Below, in pieces: positions 1-12,000 of a DNA stretch of 61,858 bases. How positions within the stretch are numbered: the first letter of the stretch is position 1; the number at the start of each line of letters is the position of its first letter. The stretch covers positions 1 through 61,858 of the forward strand of contig CALARR010000418.1 in the NCBI GenBank assembly GCA_937889015.1. The letters are read 5' to 3'. A model generated the notes under the pieces. The model was not told where the DNA came from. It ran no database searches and was given only the letters and a program-made list of their open reading frames with translations. This DNA is from an uncultured Planctomycetales bacterium. Its GTDB lineage: Bacteria; Planctomycetota; Planctomycetia; Pirellulales; Thermoguttaceae. The position numbers and the translations under genes were made by a program.

Positions 1-2
1 CC

Positions 3-3000
3 GTGGATGGCCAGTCCCCGTACGAACTGTTCCTGCTGCAGAACAACCCCAGCGGAAACCTGATTATCGAGAGTCCCATTGTCAATTACGGCTCAAGCTC
101 CAATGTGGTGAACCTGAGCAAGCATGGCGTGGGCAAGGTGATCCTTGCCGCGGCCAACACCTACGGCGGCGCGACCTACGTGACCAACGGCTCGTTGGAG
201 CTCGGGGTGGCGAATGCACTGCCGATCACCACCGTGCTCACGCTGGGCGATTCGGACAGCGCCGGCATCCTCCGCCTGGCTGGGCACAACCAGCAACTCG
301 CCGGTCTGCTGATCAACGCCAATGCTATCGGCGCACCCACGCTGAACAAGGTGGTTAACGACAGCGCCACCCACGCGGTCCTGACGATTGCCAACCCCAC
401 CGGCTTGAACTACACCTTCAGCGGCGTGTTGGGCGGCAGCACCGCCAGCGAGAACAACTTCTCGCTGGTCAAGGCGGGCGGCGGCACGCTCACCTTGAAC
501 GCCACCGAGTCCTTCACCGGCACGACCACCGTCTGGGGCGGCAACCTGGCCCTCAACTATGCGGCCTACGCGACCCAGAAGCTGGCCACCGCCAACCGCG
601 TGATCCTGGACGGCGGCACCTTGCACTTCAACATGAGCACCCTCAACGCCGCCATCACCCAGACCGTGGCTGGCCTGACCATCGACGGGGGCGGCTCGAT
701 CGTCCAACTCCTCGGCAACGGCTCGACCAACACCAACCAGTTCTTCAACTTCAACGGCAGCACGGCCCTGACCACGCGCAATGCCTTCTCCACGATCAAT
801 TTCCTGGTCACCGGCAACCTGACGAGCGGCCGGCCCAGGATCAGCCTGTACGACGGCGTCACGACCGAACACCTGCTGGGCGGCTGGGCCACCTATGTCA
901 ACGCCTCCAACGGCAACAACACGCAGTGGGCCGCCCTGCTGGCGAACAACAACGTGGTCGGCGCCGAATCGCTGGTCACCAATGTCATGACCGACGCCTC
1001 GGATGTCAGCACCTGGACCGCCGGCATCAACGTCCAGGAGCAGGCGGACGCCGGCTACACCGGAACCCTGGCCAGCAACCTGAACATCAACTCGCTGCGG
1101 TTCAACTACGACGTGGTGGGCAGCGACACCGTCGGCGCCGTGGACCTCGGGGGCTACACCCTGGGCATCACCAGCGGCGGCATCCTGCTGTCCAATACCG
1201 GCACCGCCGGCAGCGACAAGCGGATCGTCAACGGCAACCTCACCTCCAACAACGCCAACGGCGAGTTGATCGTCAACCAGTACTCGGCGCGCAATCTGTA
1301 CATCAATGCTACGATCGTCAATCAAAACCTCACCCAGGCCACGTCGTTGATCAAGACGGGCCAGGGCAATCTGTACCTGTACGGCGCCAACAGCTACACC
1401 GGCGATACGTACATCCAGCGCGGGGCGGTCATCGTCAACAACCTGGCCGATAACGGCACCGACAGTTCCCTGGGCAACTCCGGCGTGATCCACGCCGGCA
1501 GCATCGGCGACGTGGGCTTGTACTACAACGGCGCAGCCCCGGCCAGCATCAATCGCACCATCGACCTGTATTCGGGCAACCTGAACCTCGCCAACAACAA
1601 TACGGTCACAACGAACCTCCTCCACTGGACCGGCAATATCACCAGCACCACCCTCGGACCGAAGGCCCTGAGCCTGTACTCCGCGGCCGGCGTCGGAAAG
1701 AACGAGATCAGCGGCGTCATCTCCGATGGTCCCGTGGCCGGCAGCACGGTCAGCGTGCGCACCGTGACCGGCAACTGGCTGCTGACGGGCAACAACACCT
1801 ACACCGGTTACACCGATGTGGTGGGCGGCGGTTTCCTGTCGTTCACGACGTTGGGCAATCTGGGGGAAGCCAGCTCCCTGGGCGCTCCCACCGACGCCGA
1901 ACTCGGTACCATTCGCACCGGCAGCGGTTCCAACGCCTACATCACCTACGTGGGCACCGACTCCGCAGGGGTCGACACCAACCGCTCCTTCCGAATCATG
2001 AACACCGACGCCGGCGAAGGCACGATCCTCGGCAGCAACGGAACCGGCGCCTTCGTGCTCCGCGGTAACGTCACGCTGGGCACCACGAACACCAACGCCC
2101 GGTTGTGGCTCCGCGGCAACAACACCGCGGTTGTCAATGAGATTGCCGGGGTGATCTCTGATGGAACCCTCGGCGGCAAGCTTGGTCTGACCATCGACAA
2201 CAACGTCACCTGGCGGCTCAGCAATACCAATACCTACAGCAGCACCACGGCCTTCAGCGCGGGGACCTTGGAGCTGGCGGCTGTCGACGCGATCGGCGGC
2301 GGCGGAGCGATCACGGTCAGCGGCGGTACGCTGAAGTACCTGAACGATGACGCCATCGGGACCTCCGCGATCACCGTCAGCGGCGGCACGTGGGATCTCA
2401 ACGGTTTCTCCGACACGGTGGGGCTCGTAACGGTGTCCGGTGGAACCATCAACGGCAACCTGGCCGGCGGCGCTGTGGGCACGCTGAGCAGCACGAGTAA
2501 CTTCGACTTCCAGTCCGGCAACATCACGGCCAATCTGGCCGGCGACGTTGGAGGCGTCAAGACCACCAGCGGCACGGTCGTCATCACCGGCGCGATCGGC
2601 TACACCGGCAACACCACCATCAACGCCGGGAGCCTGCGCCTGGGCACGGACGAGATCTTCACCAACGACGCGACCATCATCATCAACGGCAGCGGCGCCC
2701 TGGACCTGGGCAGCTACACGCAGAGCCTGGACGGCGCGGGCCTCAGTGGGTCCGGCATCGTCACCAATAGCGCGGCCGGCACCACCAGCTACCTCAACCT
2801 CGATTACGGCGGCGCCAGCGGTGTGCTCAGCGTGGGGATCGTGGATGGCGCGGGCCGTGTGGTCGTAAATCTCTCCGGCACCGGCAGCTACGCCCTCACC
2901 GGGCCCAACGCCGGCGGAACACTGAGCTACTCCGGCGGCGGCGCCATCGACCTGTCTAACGTCGGCCGTTTGGCCGACCTGAACATGGTCGACGGCGGGA

Positions 3001-6000
3001 CCGTTAGTGCCGGCTACGGCTATGTCAGCGGCAACGTCACCGCGGGCGATGCCACCACCCTCTATGTGCCGCGCAACACCGTGGCCAGCATCGGCGGCCT
3101 GGCCGGCAGCGGCGCCGTCACCAAGACCGGCAGCGGCGAACTGCGGCTGGAAGGCGCCAGTTCCTTCAACGGCACCCTGTATGTGGCCGCAGAGAACCTG
3201 AACCGGGTCACCCTGTATGGCTCCTCCAACGGCGCTACGTTGCCGCTGGGCACCCTGACCGATGCCGACATTACCTTGGGCCAGGCCAGCACCCTCTATG
3301 TCAACCTGGCCAAGATCACCTCGTCGTTGGCCGGCGAAGGTGTGCTGAACGACCAGGGCACCATCACCCTCAACGCGGCCACGCTGCAGTATGTGTCGCC
3401 GAACGTGGCCTCGTGGCAGAGTGAGAATATCGGTAATATCGTGCTCGGTCCTGGGGCGTCCACGATCGTGTTGAACCGTACCAATGCGGCCGGGGCCGAT
3501 CTGACCCTCAATAGCTTGACCGCTCAGACCGGCGGCGTCGCCTTCTTCAACGCCCTCACCGGCACGCTTGGCAGCACCAGCAAGATCTTCATCACGGGCC
3601 AGGCCGATGGCTTCCTCGGCGGCCAGTACATGGCCACCGCCGCCACCACGCGGCAGGACTTCCTCAAGTATGACAGCGTCAATGGCGTGCAGGCCTTGAC
3701 GGATGCCGATTATCAGGTCGTCAGCACCGGCACCTTCGACGCCAATGTGTGGACCAGCAGCAACAACATCAAGTTGGAACAAGCGGCCAGCGCCTTGTCG
3801 ATCACCTTGGGCGCCAGTTCGGACATCCAGTCGTTGAATATGCACGGGCCGAACGTGTCGGGCACCGCCCAGACCCTGACCATCGGCGCAGGCAAGGTGC
3901 TCAACGTCACCAGCGGCGGGATCAATGTGGGCGGAAACACCGCCAGCAATGCCCTGACGTACAGCATCGCCGCCGGCACGTTGACGTCCTCGTCGAATGT
4001 CTTGAACTTCTTCACCCAGACCAACCGTACGCTGACCCTGAGCAGCGCCGTGGCCAACTATGACTCCAACGCCCTGAGCGTGGTCAAGGCCGGCGCTGGA
4101 ACATTGACGATGAGTGCTGCGAATTCTTTCACTGGGGCCGTTTACGCCCTGGGTGGCACCACGAATATCACCGGCGCGAATGTGTACACCGGCGGCACCT
4201 ACGTGATTGGCGCAACCCTGGAAACTGGCCTCACCAACGGTGTGGCTTACCTCGGCTCCGGCCCCGTGTACATCTCCAACAGCCAGTTCAACATGCGAGC
4301 CAATGGCAGCACGTCGTACGATGAGGTCACCTACGGCGGCTACGACTACACGGTCACCGACGGCAGCCGCTTCTATGTGCGGAGCACGCAGGATATCACC
4401 GACACGATTTCCATCGCTGCGGGTAGTGAATTGTATTTCAATACCTCCGCAAACCTGACCAGGGTCAAGACGGTCGGTGCCGGTGGTACGGTCACTTTGG
4501 CCGATGGGGCGATCATCACGACGGCCGTCGTCTACGACGGCACCTGGAGCACCAGCGGCATTCTCGGCGGCCTCGGAAGCGACCCCAAGTATTACTTTGG
4601 CGCGGCGAACACTGACAATACCGCAACTCTTCAGATCGGCGAGAACACGCCTTGGAAGGGCATTGCTGCCACTCGTGGCGGCGCGCAATGGCGCGGTGGC
4701 ACGATCCAGATCAATGTGGATGGGACCACCGGCATCGGCGAAGTCGACTTCAGCGGCTTCCTGCGGCCGACCGGTTACGACGTACTGACGTTGGGGAACA
4801 CCACCCTGGGCACCGTGGCTATCACGCTCAATCAGGCGGGCAACGCCGACATCAACGTGATCGGACCGGTGACGATCAACGCCGACGAGGTCATCGCCTT
4901 CGGTAATCGCAATAACAGCCAGAATATCCGCTTCGTGGTGACCAGCGGTTCGCTGCTGACCACCACCACCGTCAACGCGCTGGGCAGCTACTCCGCTGGC
5001 ACCTACGCCAACGTCCTCGTCAAGGACGGCGGCTCCATGGCGATCGGCAACGCGGGCGCCGTGAGCGGCAATGTGTCGGTGGCGGCCGGCGGTCGCTTCG
5101 TCGCTAGCCAGGCCAGCTTGACCGGCAGCGGAGCCCTCAGCTTCGACGCCTACTCGATTCTGGAACTGACCAACGCCACCGGTTGGACCGGCACGCAGGC
5201 CACCAGCGCCACCGGTGTGGAGCAGGCCATCGTGCGCGTGGGCGTTGCCGCACCGGGCACCGCCGGCACCGCCAACACGCCGGGCACGGAAACCACCCTC
5301 GCCACAATGTTCAGCACCGGCACGAACATCTTCGAGCTGAGTGTCGCTACGGTCACGCCAGTCAACCCCATCACCGGCCTGAACACGACGGTTCTGTATC
5401 TCAACGGCGGCGGCCTGACCAACGCCGGTCTGGATGCAACGTTTGCCGCGACGGGCAACGGGACGATCAAGATCGGCTCGGCCGGCGGCTCGATTGCCTC
5501 TTCGACCGGCTACAACTTGACGGTCACTGAAGATATCCAACTGGGTGGCAACACGATCACCATCGGCAGCAACGCGGCCCTCAATGGGTACGGCAAGTTG
5601 GGCCGAGTGATCCTGGCGAATGTGATCGGCAACGTCGCCGGCAGCAAGATCAACGTGGTTTCCGGCGCGGAGTTGGCGGCCAGCGGCAACTGGACCACGG
5701 CCAACACGACCCTCAACCTGGCTTCCGGAAGCGTGATGAATATCGTCAATGTCCTCGCCACGACTCCCTTCTCTGCGGTGACTGGAGAGGGCAGCGTCAC
5801 CAGCAAGGTGGCCAACGCCAACATCACCATCGGCGGCGACAGCCTCGCCAACTGGACCTACGACGGCACGTTCGACGGGACCCTGGCCGTGATCAAAGCG
5901 GGCAACAAGCAGTTGACCCTCGCCGGCAGCAGCCAGAGCACCAACACCGGCAACTTCACCGTGTCTAACGGCACCCTGGCCATGGGCGCGGCGAATGTCA

Positions 6001-9000
6001 TGTCACCCTACTCGCGTTTGGTGCTGGGGTCGGGCACGGTGGCCACGCACCTGATTCTGAATGGTTATGACCAGGAGATTGGCGGGTTGCGGTTGGGCAA
6101 TGCCACCTTGGCGACCAGCGCCGTACGCGGCGGCAACGACACGGTGCAGGCCAATCTTGCCGTCAACGTGGCTAGCGGCACGGATACCTTCGCGGGCACC
6201 CTGGGCGGCAGCACCGCGGCCCTCGCCAATTTCGCCCTGACGAAGAAGGGCGCCGGCGTGCTGGATATCAGCGGGGCCATCTCCAATTACGTCGGCAATA
6301 CGACGGTTCAGGCTGGGACCCTGCGCGTCTTCAGCACGGCCAATGTTGACAACACCAGTCCCGTCACCACCTCGCAATTTGTGCTTGCCGGCGGCGCCCT
6401 GGGCGGGAATGGGCGAAGTATTCTCAGCCTCGGCGCTGGCGCTGGCTACCTGCAGTTTGTCGATGGCGCGGCCGGCGGCTTCTCGGCCATCGGCGGAAAT
6501 CTCGCCGTCAACGTGAACAACGACGGCGGAACACTGGTGTGGGGCTCCACCCCCTTCTTCGATCCCTCGGAATTGATCCTCAATGATGCCAACAGCGACG
6601 GGACCTTGACTTTTGCCAACGGTCTGAATCTCAATGGCAGCTCGCGCACCATCTACACCGGGGCCGCCGAAGCCGTCGTCGCCGGCCAGATCGTCGGGAC
6701 CGGCAGCCTGGACAAGACGGGCGACGGCACGCTCACGCTGAACAACTACAACCAGTATAGCGGGGCCACCCTCATCTCCGGTGGCGCCGTGCAAGGCCAA
6801 TTCGGCAAGGGCCTGCCCAGCACTACCAACATCGTCTTCGACGGTGGCACGCTGCAAGGGTGGACCACCGGCACGGCGGACCTGCAACTGGGCAGCGGCG
6901 CCGGCCAGGTGAGCTGGTTGGGCAGCGGCGGTTTCGCCGCTCGCGGCGGGGACCTGGCCCTCACGCTCAACGGCGGCGCAGCCCTGACCTGGGGCTCTAC
7001 CACGGACTTTGTGGGCGATGGCTCGGTCTTGATGTTCGGTTCCAATACGTCGGACGGCCTGGTCGATCTGCAGAATAACATCGATCTGGGCGGCGCCGAA
7101 CGGATCGTCCAGGTGGTCGGCAGCGTCGCTCGGCTGTCCGGGGTGATCTCCGGCAGCGAGGGCCTGCGCAAGACGGGCGCCGGCGTGCTGGAGTTGACCA
7201 ACACCAACACCTTCAGCGGCAATGTGGCCGTGGAGAATGGGACGATTTCGGTCGCCTCGATCACCGATAGCGGCGTCAACGGAGTCCTCGGAGCCGGCTC
7301 TTCCGTCACCTTGGGCGCCACGGGCACCAATGGCACACTGGCCTACACCGGCAGCGGCAGCAGCACCGATCGGGCCCTGAATATCACCGGCGCCGGCGGC
7401 GTTCTGCAGGCGGACGGCAGCGGCGCGTTGGTGTGGAATGGTGCAGTTGACTCGGTTGCGACCGGGACGCACAACCTGACCCTCACCGGCAGCAGCGATG
7501 CGAGCATCGTCAACGCCGTCAATGGCGCCATCGCCAATACCTTGGGCACTCTGAACCTGCTCAAGACGGGCGACAACACCTGGTATCTTGGTGCGACGAA
7601 CACGTACACCGGCACGACGATTGTCAACGGCGGCGTGCTGCGATTGGGGGCGATCGGCGCCATCAGCACCGCGGCCACAACGATCACCTCCGGAACCCTC
7701 GATCTGAACGGATACGACCAGACGGTCACCACGTTCACCTTGGGTGGCGGAGCCGCCGGGACTTCGGCTACGGCCGATCTGGGCAGCGCCACGCTCCGCG
7801 TCGGCGGCAACGTGACGTACACCGCCACCAACAATCCGCTCAGGGCGGAGATCCTCGACGGGACCCTGGATCTGAACGGGGCCAATCGAAATATCAACGT
7901 CGGCGACAGCACGGCGACCGGCATCGATATGACGATTTCGGCCAGCATTTCCGATGCGGGCAGCGGGTTTGGAATCACCAAGCACGGCGCCGGCACCCTG
8001 GAACTGACCGGGGCCAACTCCTATTACGGCGTGACCACCATCACCACCGGCGCCTTGCAGGCCGCCATCGGCACCGGCCTGCCCAGCACCAGCAACGTGC
8101 AGTTCAACGGCGGTGTCTTGCAGGCCACCGGCGACGTGGCCTACACCCTGGGGGCCAATGGTGGAGAAATCCAGTGGTTGTCGGCCGCCAACGGTGGTTT
8201 CGCCGCCTACGGCAATGACTCGGCCGTCACCTTGAACGGCGGCGCGAACCTGGTGTGGAATAACACTGCCTACTTCGTGGCCACCGGTTCCCTGGCGTTC
8301 GGATCCACCTCCGCGACGAACATGGTCACCCTGACCAATGACCTGGATCTCAACGGCGCTGCCAGGACGGTCACCGTCACCGACAATGCCTTGAACAATC
8401 CGGACGCGGTCAATGAGCAGGCAAACCGCGGGGCCGACATTGCCGTCCTGAGTGGCGTGGTCAGCAACGGCACCTTGACCAAGGCCGGCACGGGCGCTTT
8501 GCGGCTCACCAACGCCAGCAACAGCTTTGCGGGACCGATCACCATCAGCGCCGGCGTGCTGGAATTCACCACGATCGCCAACGTGAACGGCGGAACCAGC
8601 TCGCTGGGTTCTCCGACCACGGCTGCCAACGGCAATATCACGATTGTGGGCGCCACTGCCGCAGGGACCGGTTTGCGGTTCGTGGGCAGCACCGACCAGA
8701 GCAGCGACCGCAACATCATCGCCGGTGGCGGCAATGCCCTGTTCCCCACGCTGGATGCCTCCGGCAGCGGCAAATGGACGGTCAATGGCGTGGTCGACCT
8801 GACGGGAAATGCCACCACTTACCACAACCTCGCTCTGTCCGGCACCGGCGTGGGCGAACTCAGCACCGTGGTGCTCTCCAGCAACACGGCGTCGGACCTC
8901 TATAAGTACGGCTCCGGCACGTGGATTCTCAGCGGGAACTTCAACACCGACGACGTGTTCATCTACGGCGGCACCCTCAAGGCTGGGGCCCACAACATCT

Positions 9001-12000
9001 TCGGCACCGGCGCGGACATCGCCGACGCCGTGCTCATCGGCACGGCCACGCAGCAAGGCACCCTGGACCTGGCCGGCTACACGGTGACCATGGGTGGGCT
9101 GTTGAACATGCTCAACGGCACGATCATCGGCGATCCCGGCGCCAAGTTCTATGTCACCAACGTCATGTCCAACACGACCGATACGTCGATCGAGTCGGAC
9201 GTGAGCGTGTATCTGACCAGCACGGCGGCCGCCACGCGGACCTTCACGGTCGGCAACAAGACCTTGACGGTGGACGGGGCCGTGTTGGAGACTTCCGGAT
9301 TCTCGGCGAACCTGACCAAAGCCGGGGCCGGCACGCTGGTGCTGACCAATGCCGGTAACGATTGGACCGGCAACACCACGGTCAGCGCCGGCGCCCTGCG
9401 CGCCAATTGGGGCACGGGACTGCCGACGACCAGCAACCTGATCCTGGCGGGCGGCGTGCTGGAAGGCAGCGGAACGTTCGCCGGCACCCTGGGCACCACC
9501 GGCGGAACGCTGCAGTTCACCGCCGCCAGTGGCGGCGGTTTCGCGGCCTACGGCGGCAACCTGGCGGTGACCCTCAATTCCGGTGATCCGCTGGTTTTCA
9601 ATTCGACCGCCAACTTCCTTACCACCGGCAACCTGGTATTCGGCTCGCTCACCGCGGATTCGCGAGTCCAGTTCACCAATAACCTCGATCTGAATGGCGC
9701 CAGCCGCACGGTGAACGTGGTCGACAACATCGACTCGACGGGCGACTACGCCTTGATTTCCGGAACGATTCTGAACAGCAATGCAACCGCCGCGGGCCTC
9801 GTCAAGGCCGGCAACGGCACCCTGGAACTCAGTGCCGCCAACACCTATAACGGCGCGACCTCGGTCGATGCCGGAGTGTTGATGCTGAGCAACAATCAGG
9901 CCCTCGGGGCCAGTGACGGCACCGCCGCCACCGGGACGACGGTGGCCGGGACTTATCGGTCCTTGTACCTCAACGGCGTTACCGTGACCGACGAGGCCCT
10001 GGTCCTCAGCGGCACGGGCGGCGCTGCGGATGCCGATCTCACCACCGCCAACGGCGCGCTGCGCGCTATTAGCGGCGACAATGTTTGGACGGGACCAATC
10101 AGCCTGACCAGCGGCGGTGGCGACGCCTTGATCAAGGTCGACGCCGGCGCGACCCTCAGCCTGCAGGGAGCAATCACCCTGAACGCCGCGAACCGGTACC
10201 TGGTCTTGGGCGGCCAAGGCTCGGGCAACGTGACGGGCGCCATCGGGCAGACCGCCGGCAGCACCCTGGGCTTGAACAAGATCGATGCCGGCACGTGGAC
10301 TTTGGCGGGCGCCAACTCCTACACCGGTTCGACCCTGGTCAGCGGTGGCGTGTTGCGACTGGCCAACAGCAGCGCCTTGGGTGGCAGTGCGGCCAGTGTC
10401 AGCGGTGGAGCGGCCCTCGAGATCACCGGCGGAATCGCCGTCGCCAACGCCCTCACCCTCACGGGGACGGGCATCGCCGACGGCGGTGCTCTGCGAAGCA
10501 CCTCCAACGGCAACATGTACCTCGGCAACATCGTGGTCCTGGACAGCGCTCGCGTCAATTCGGACGTTGGTACGTTGATCCTGGGCAGCAACACGTCGTC
10601 CATCACCGGTGGGCAGTTGACGGTCGGCGGGGCTGGCAATACCACGCTCCTGGCCGCCCTCAACATGACCAGCTTTGTCAAGGACGGTCCGGGAGACGCG
10701 GTCTTCGCAGGAACGCAGTCCAACACCTACACCGGCGACACGAGCCTCTTGGGCGGCAATCTGAGCCTGGCCAAGACCGGCGGCGCTGTGGCTATCGCCG
10801 GCAATATCATCCTGGGTTCGGCGACCGGCAATGGCCTCGAGGTGTTGGCGCTCGGCGGCGACAACCAGATTGCTCCCACGAGCGTGATCACGTTCTATGG
10901 CTCGGCGACCGCGTATGACGCGGGTGTCTTGGCCCTCAATGGCTTCAATGAGACCCTGGGCGGCATCGTCAGCAGCACCCAAGGGCACGGTGTGATCGTC
11001 AATGGCTCCGCCACGAACGATTCTGTGCTCACGGTGAACAACGCGGCCGACCAGACCTTCTACGGCCTGCTGCTCGACCAGATCCCTGGCAGTCCGAACA
11101 CGCCGACCTTGGGGCTGACCAAGATGGGGCTGGGAAGCCTGACCTTGGCGGGTGATTACACCGGCACGGGCGCCTCGCCCTATACCGGTCTGACCACGGT
11201 CTTGCAGGGCACCTTGATCTTCGACAGTCCGAGCAATGCCATCGGCGGCGACCTGTTTGTCGACGGCGGCACCGCCAAGTGGGCTCGCAACGATCAGGTG
11301 GCCGACAGCAGCACCGTGACCTTGAACTCCGGAACGATCGATATCGGCAGCTACACCGACACCATCTATCAGTTCATTCTGAACGATGGTGTGGTCGTGG
11401 GCACCGGGCAGTTGAACCCGACCGTCAATACGACGATCGTCAACAATGGTACCTTGAACGCCACGATCACGGGCAACCAGGGGCTCAACAAGAACGGCAG
11501 TGGCGAAGTCACGATGAACGTGACCAACAGCTACACCGGCCCCACGGTGGTCTCCAGCGGTACGTTGAACCTCAACGCCACCGGCGGCAGTGCGATCCCG
11601 TCCAACCTGACCATCAACGGCGGTGTGGTGAACCTCTTGCAGGGTGAACAGGTCGCCAACGGCCAGACGGTGACCGTGGCCGGCGGCAACTTCAACACCA
11701 ACGGCTTCAACGAGACCGTGGGCGGCCTGACGCTCGTCAATGGCGTCATCGGCGGTGCGGGAACCATCACGGCTGCCAGCAACTACCTCCTGCAGAATGG
11801 CACCGTTGAGGCCAATCTCGCCGGGACCGGCATCGGGGCCAACAAGACCACGAGCGGAACCGTCACCATGTTTGGCAGCAACACCTACGACGGAATGACC
11901 AACGTCTTCGGTGGGAACCTGATCGTGGCCGCGGGCAGCACGATCATCGGTGGCGCCAATGTCACCGGCAGCGGCAGCACGCTGGTAGTCAATGGCCTGG

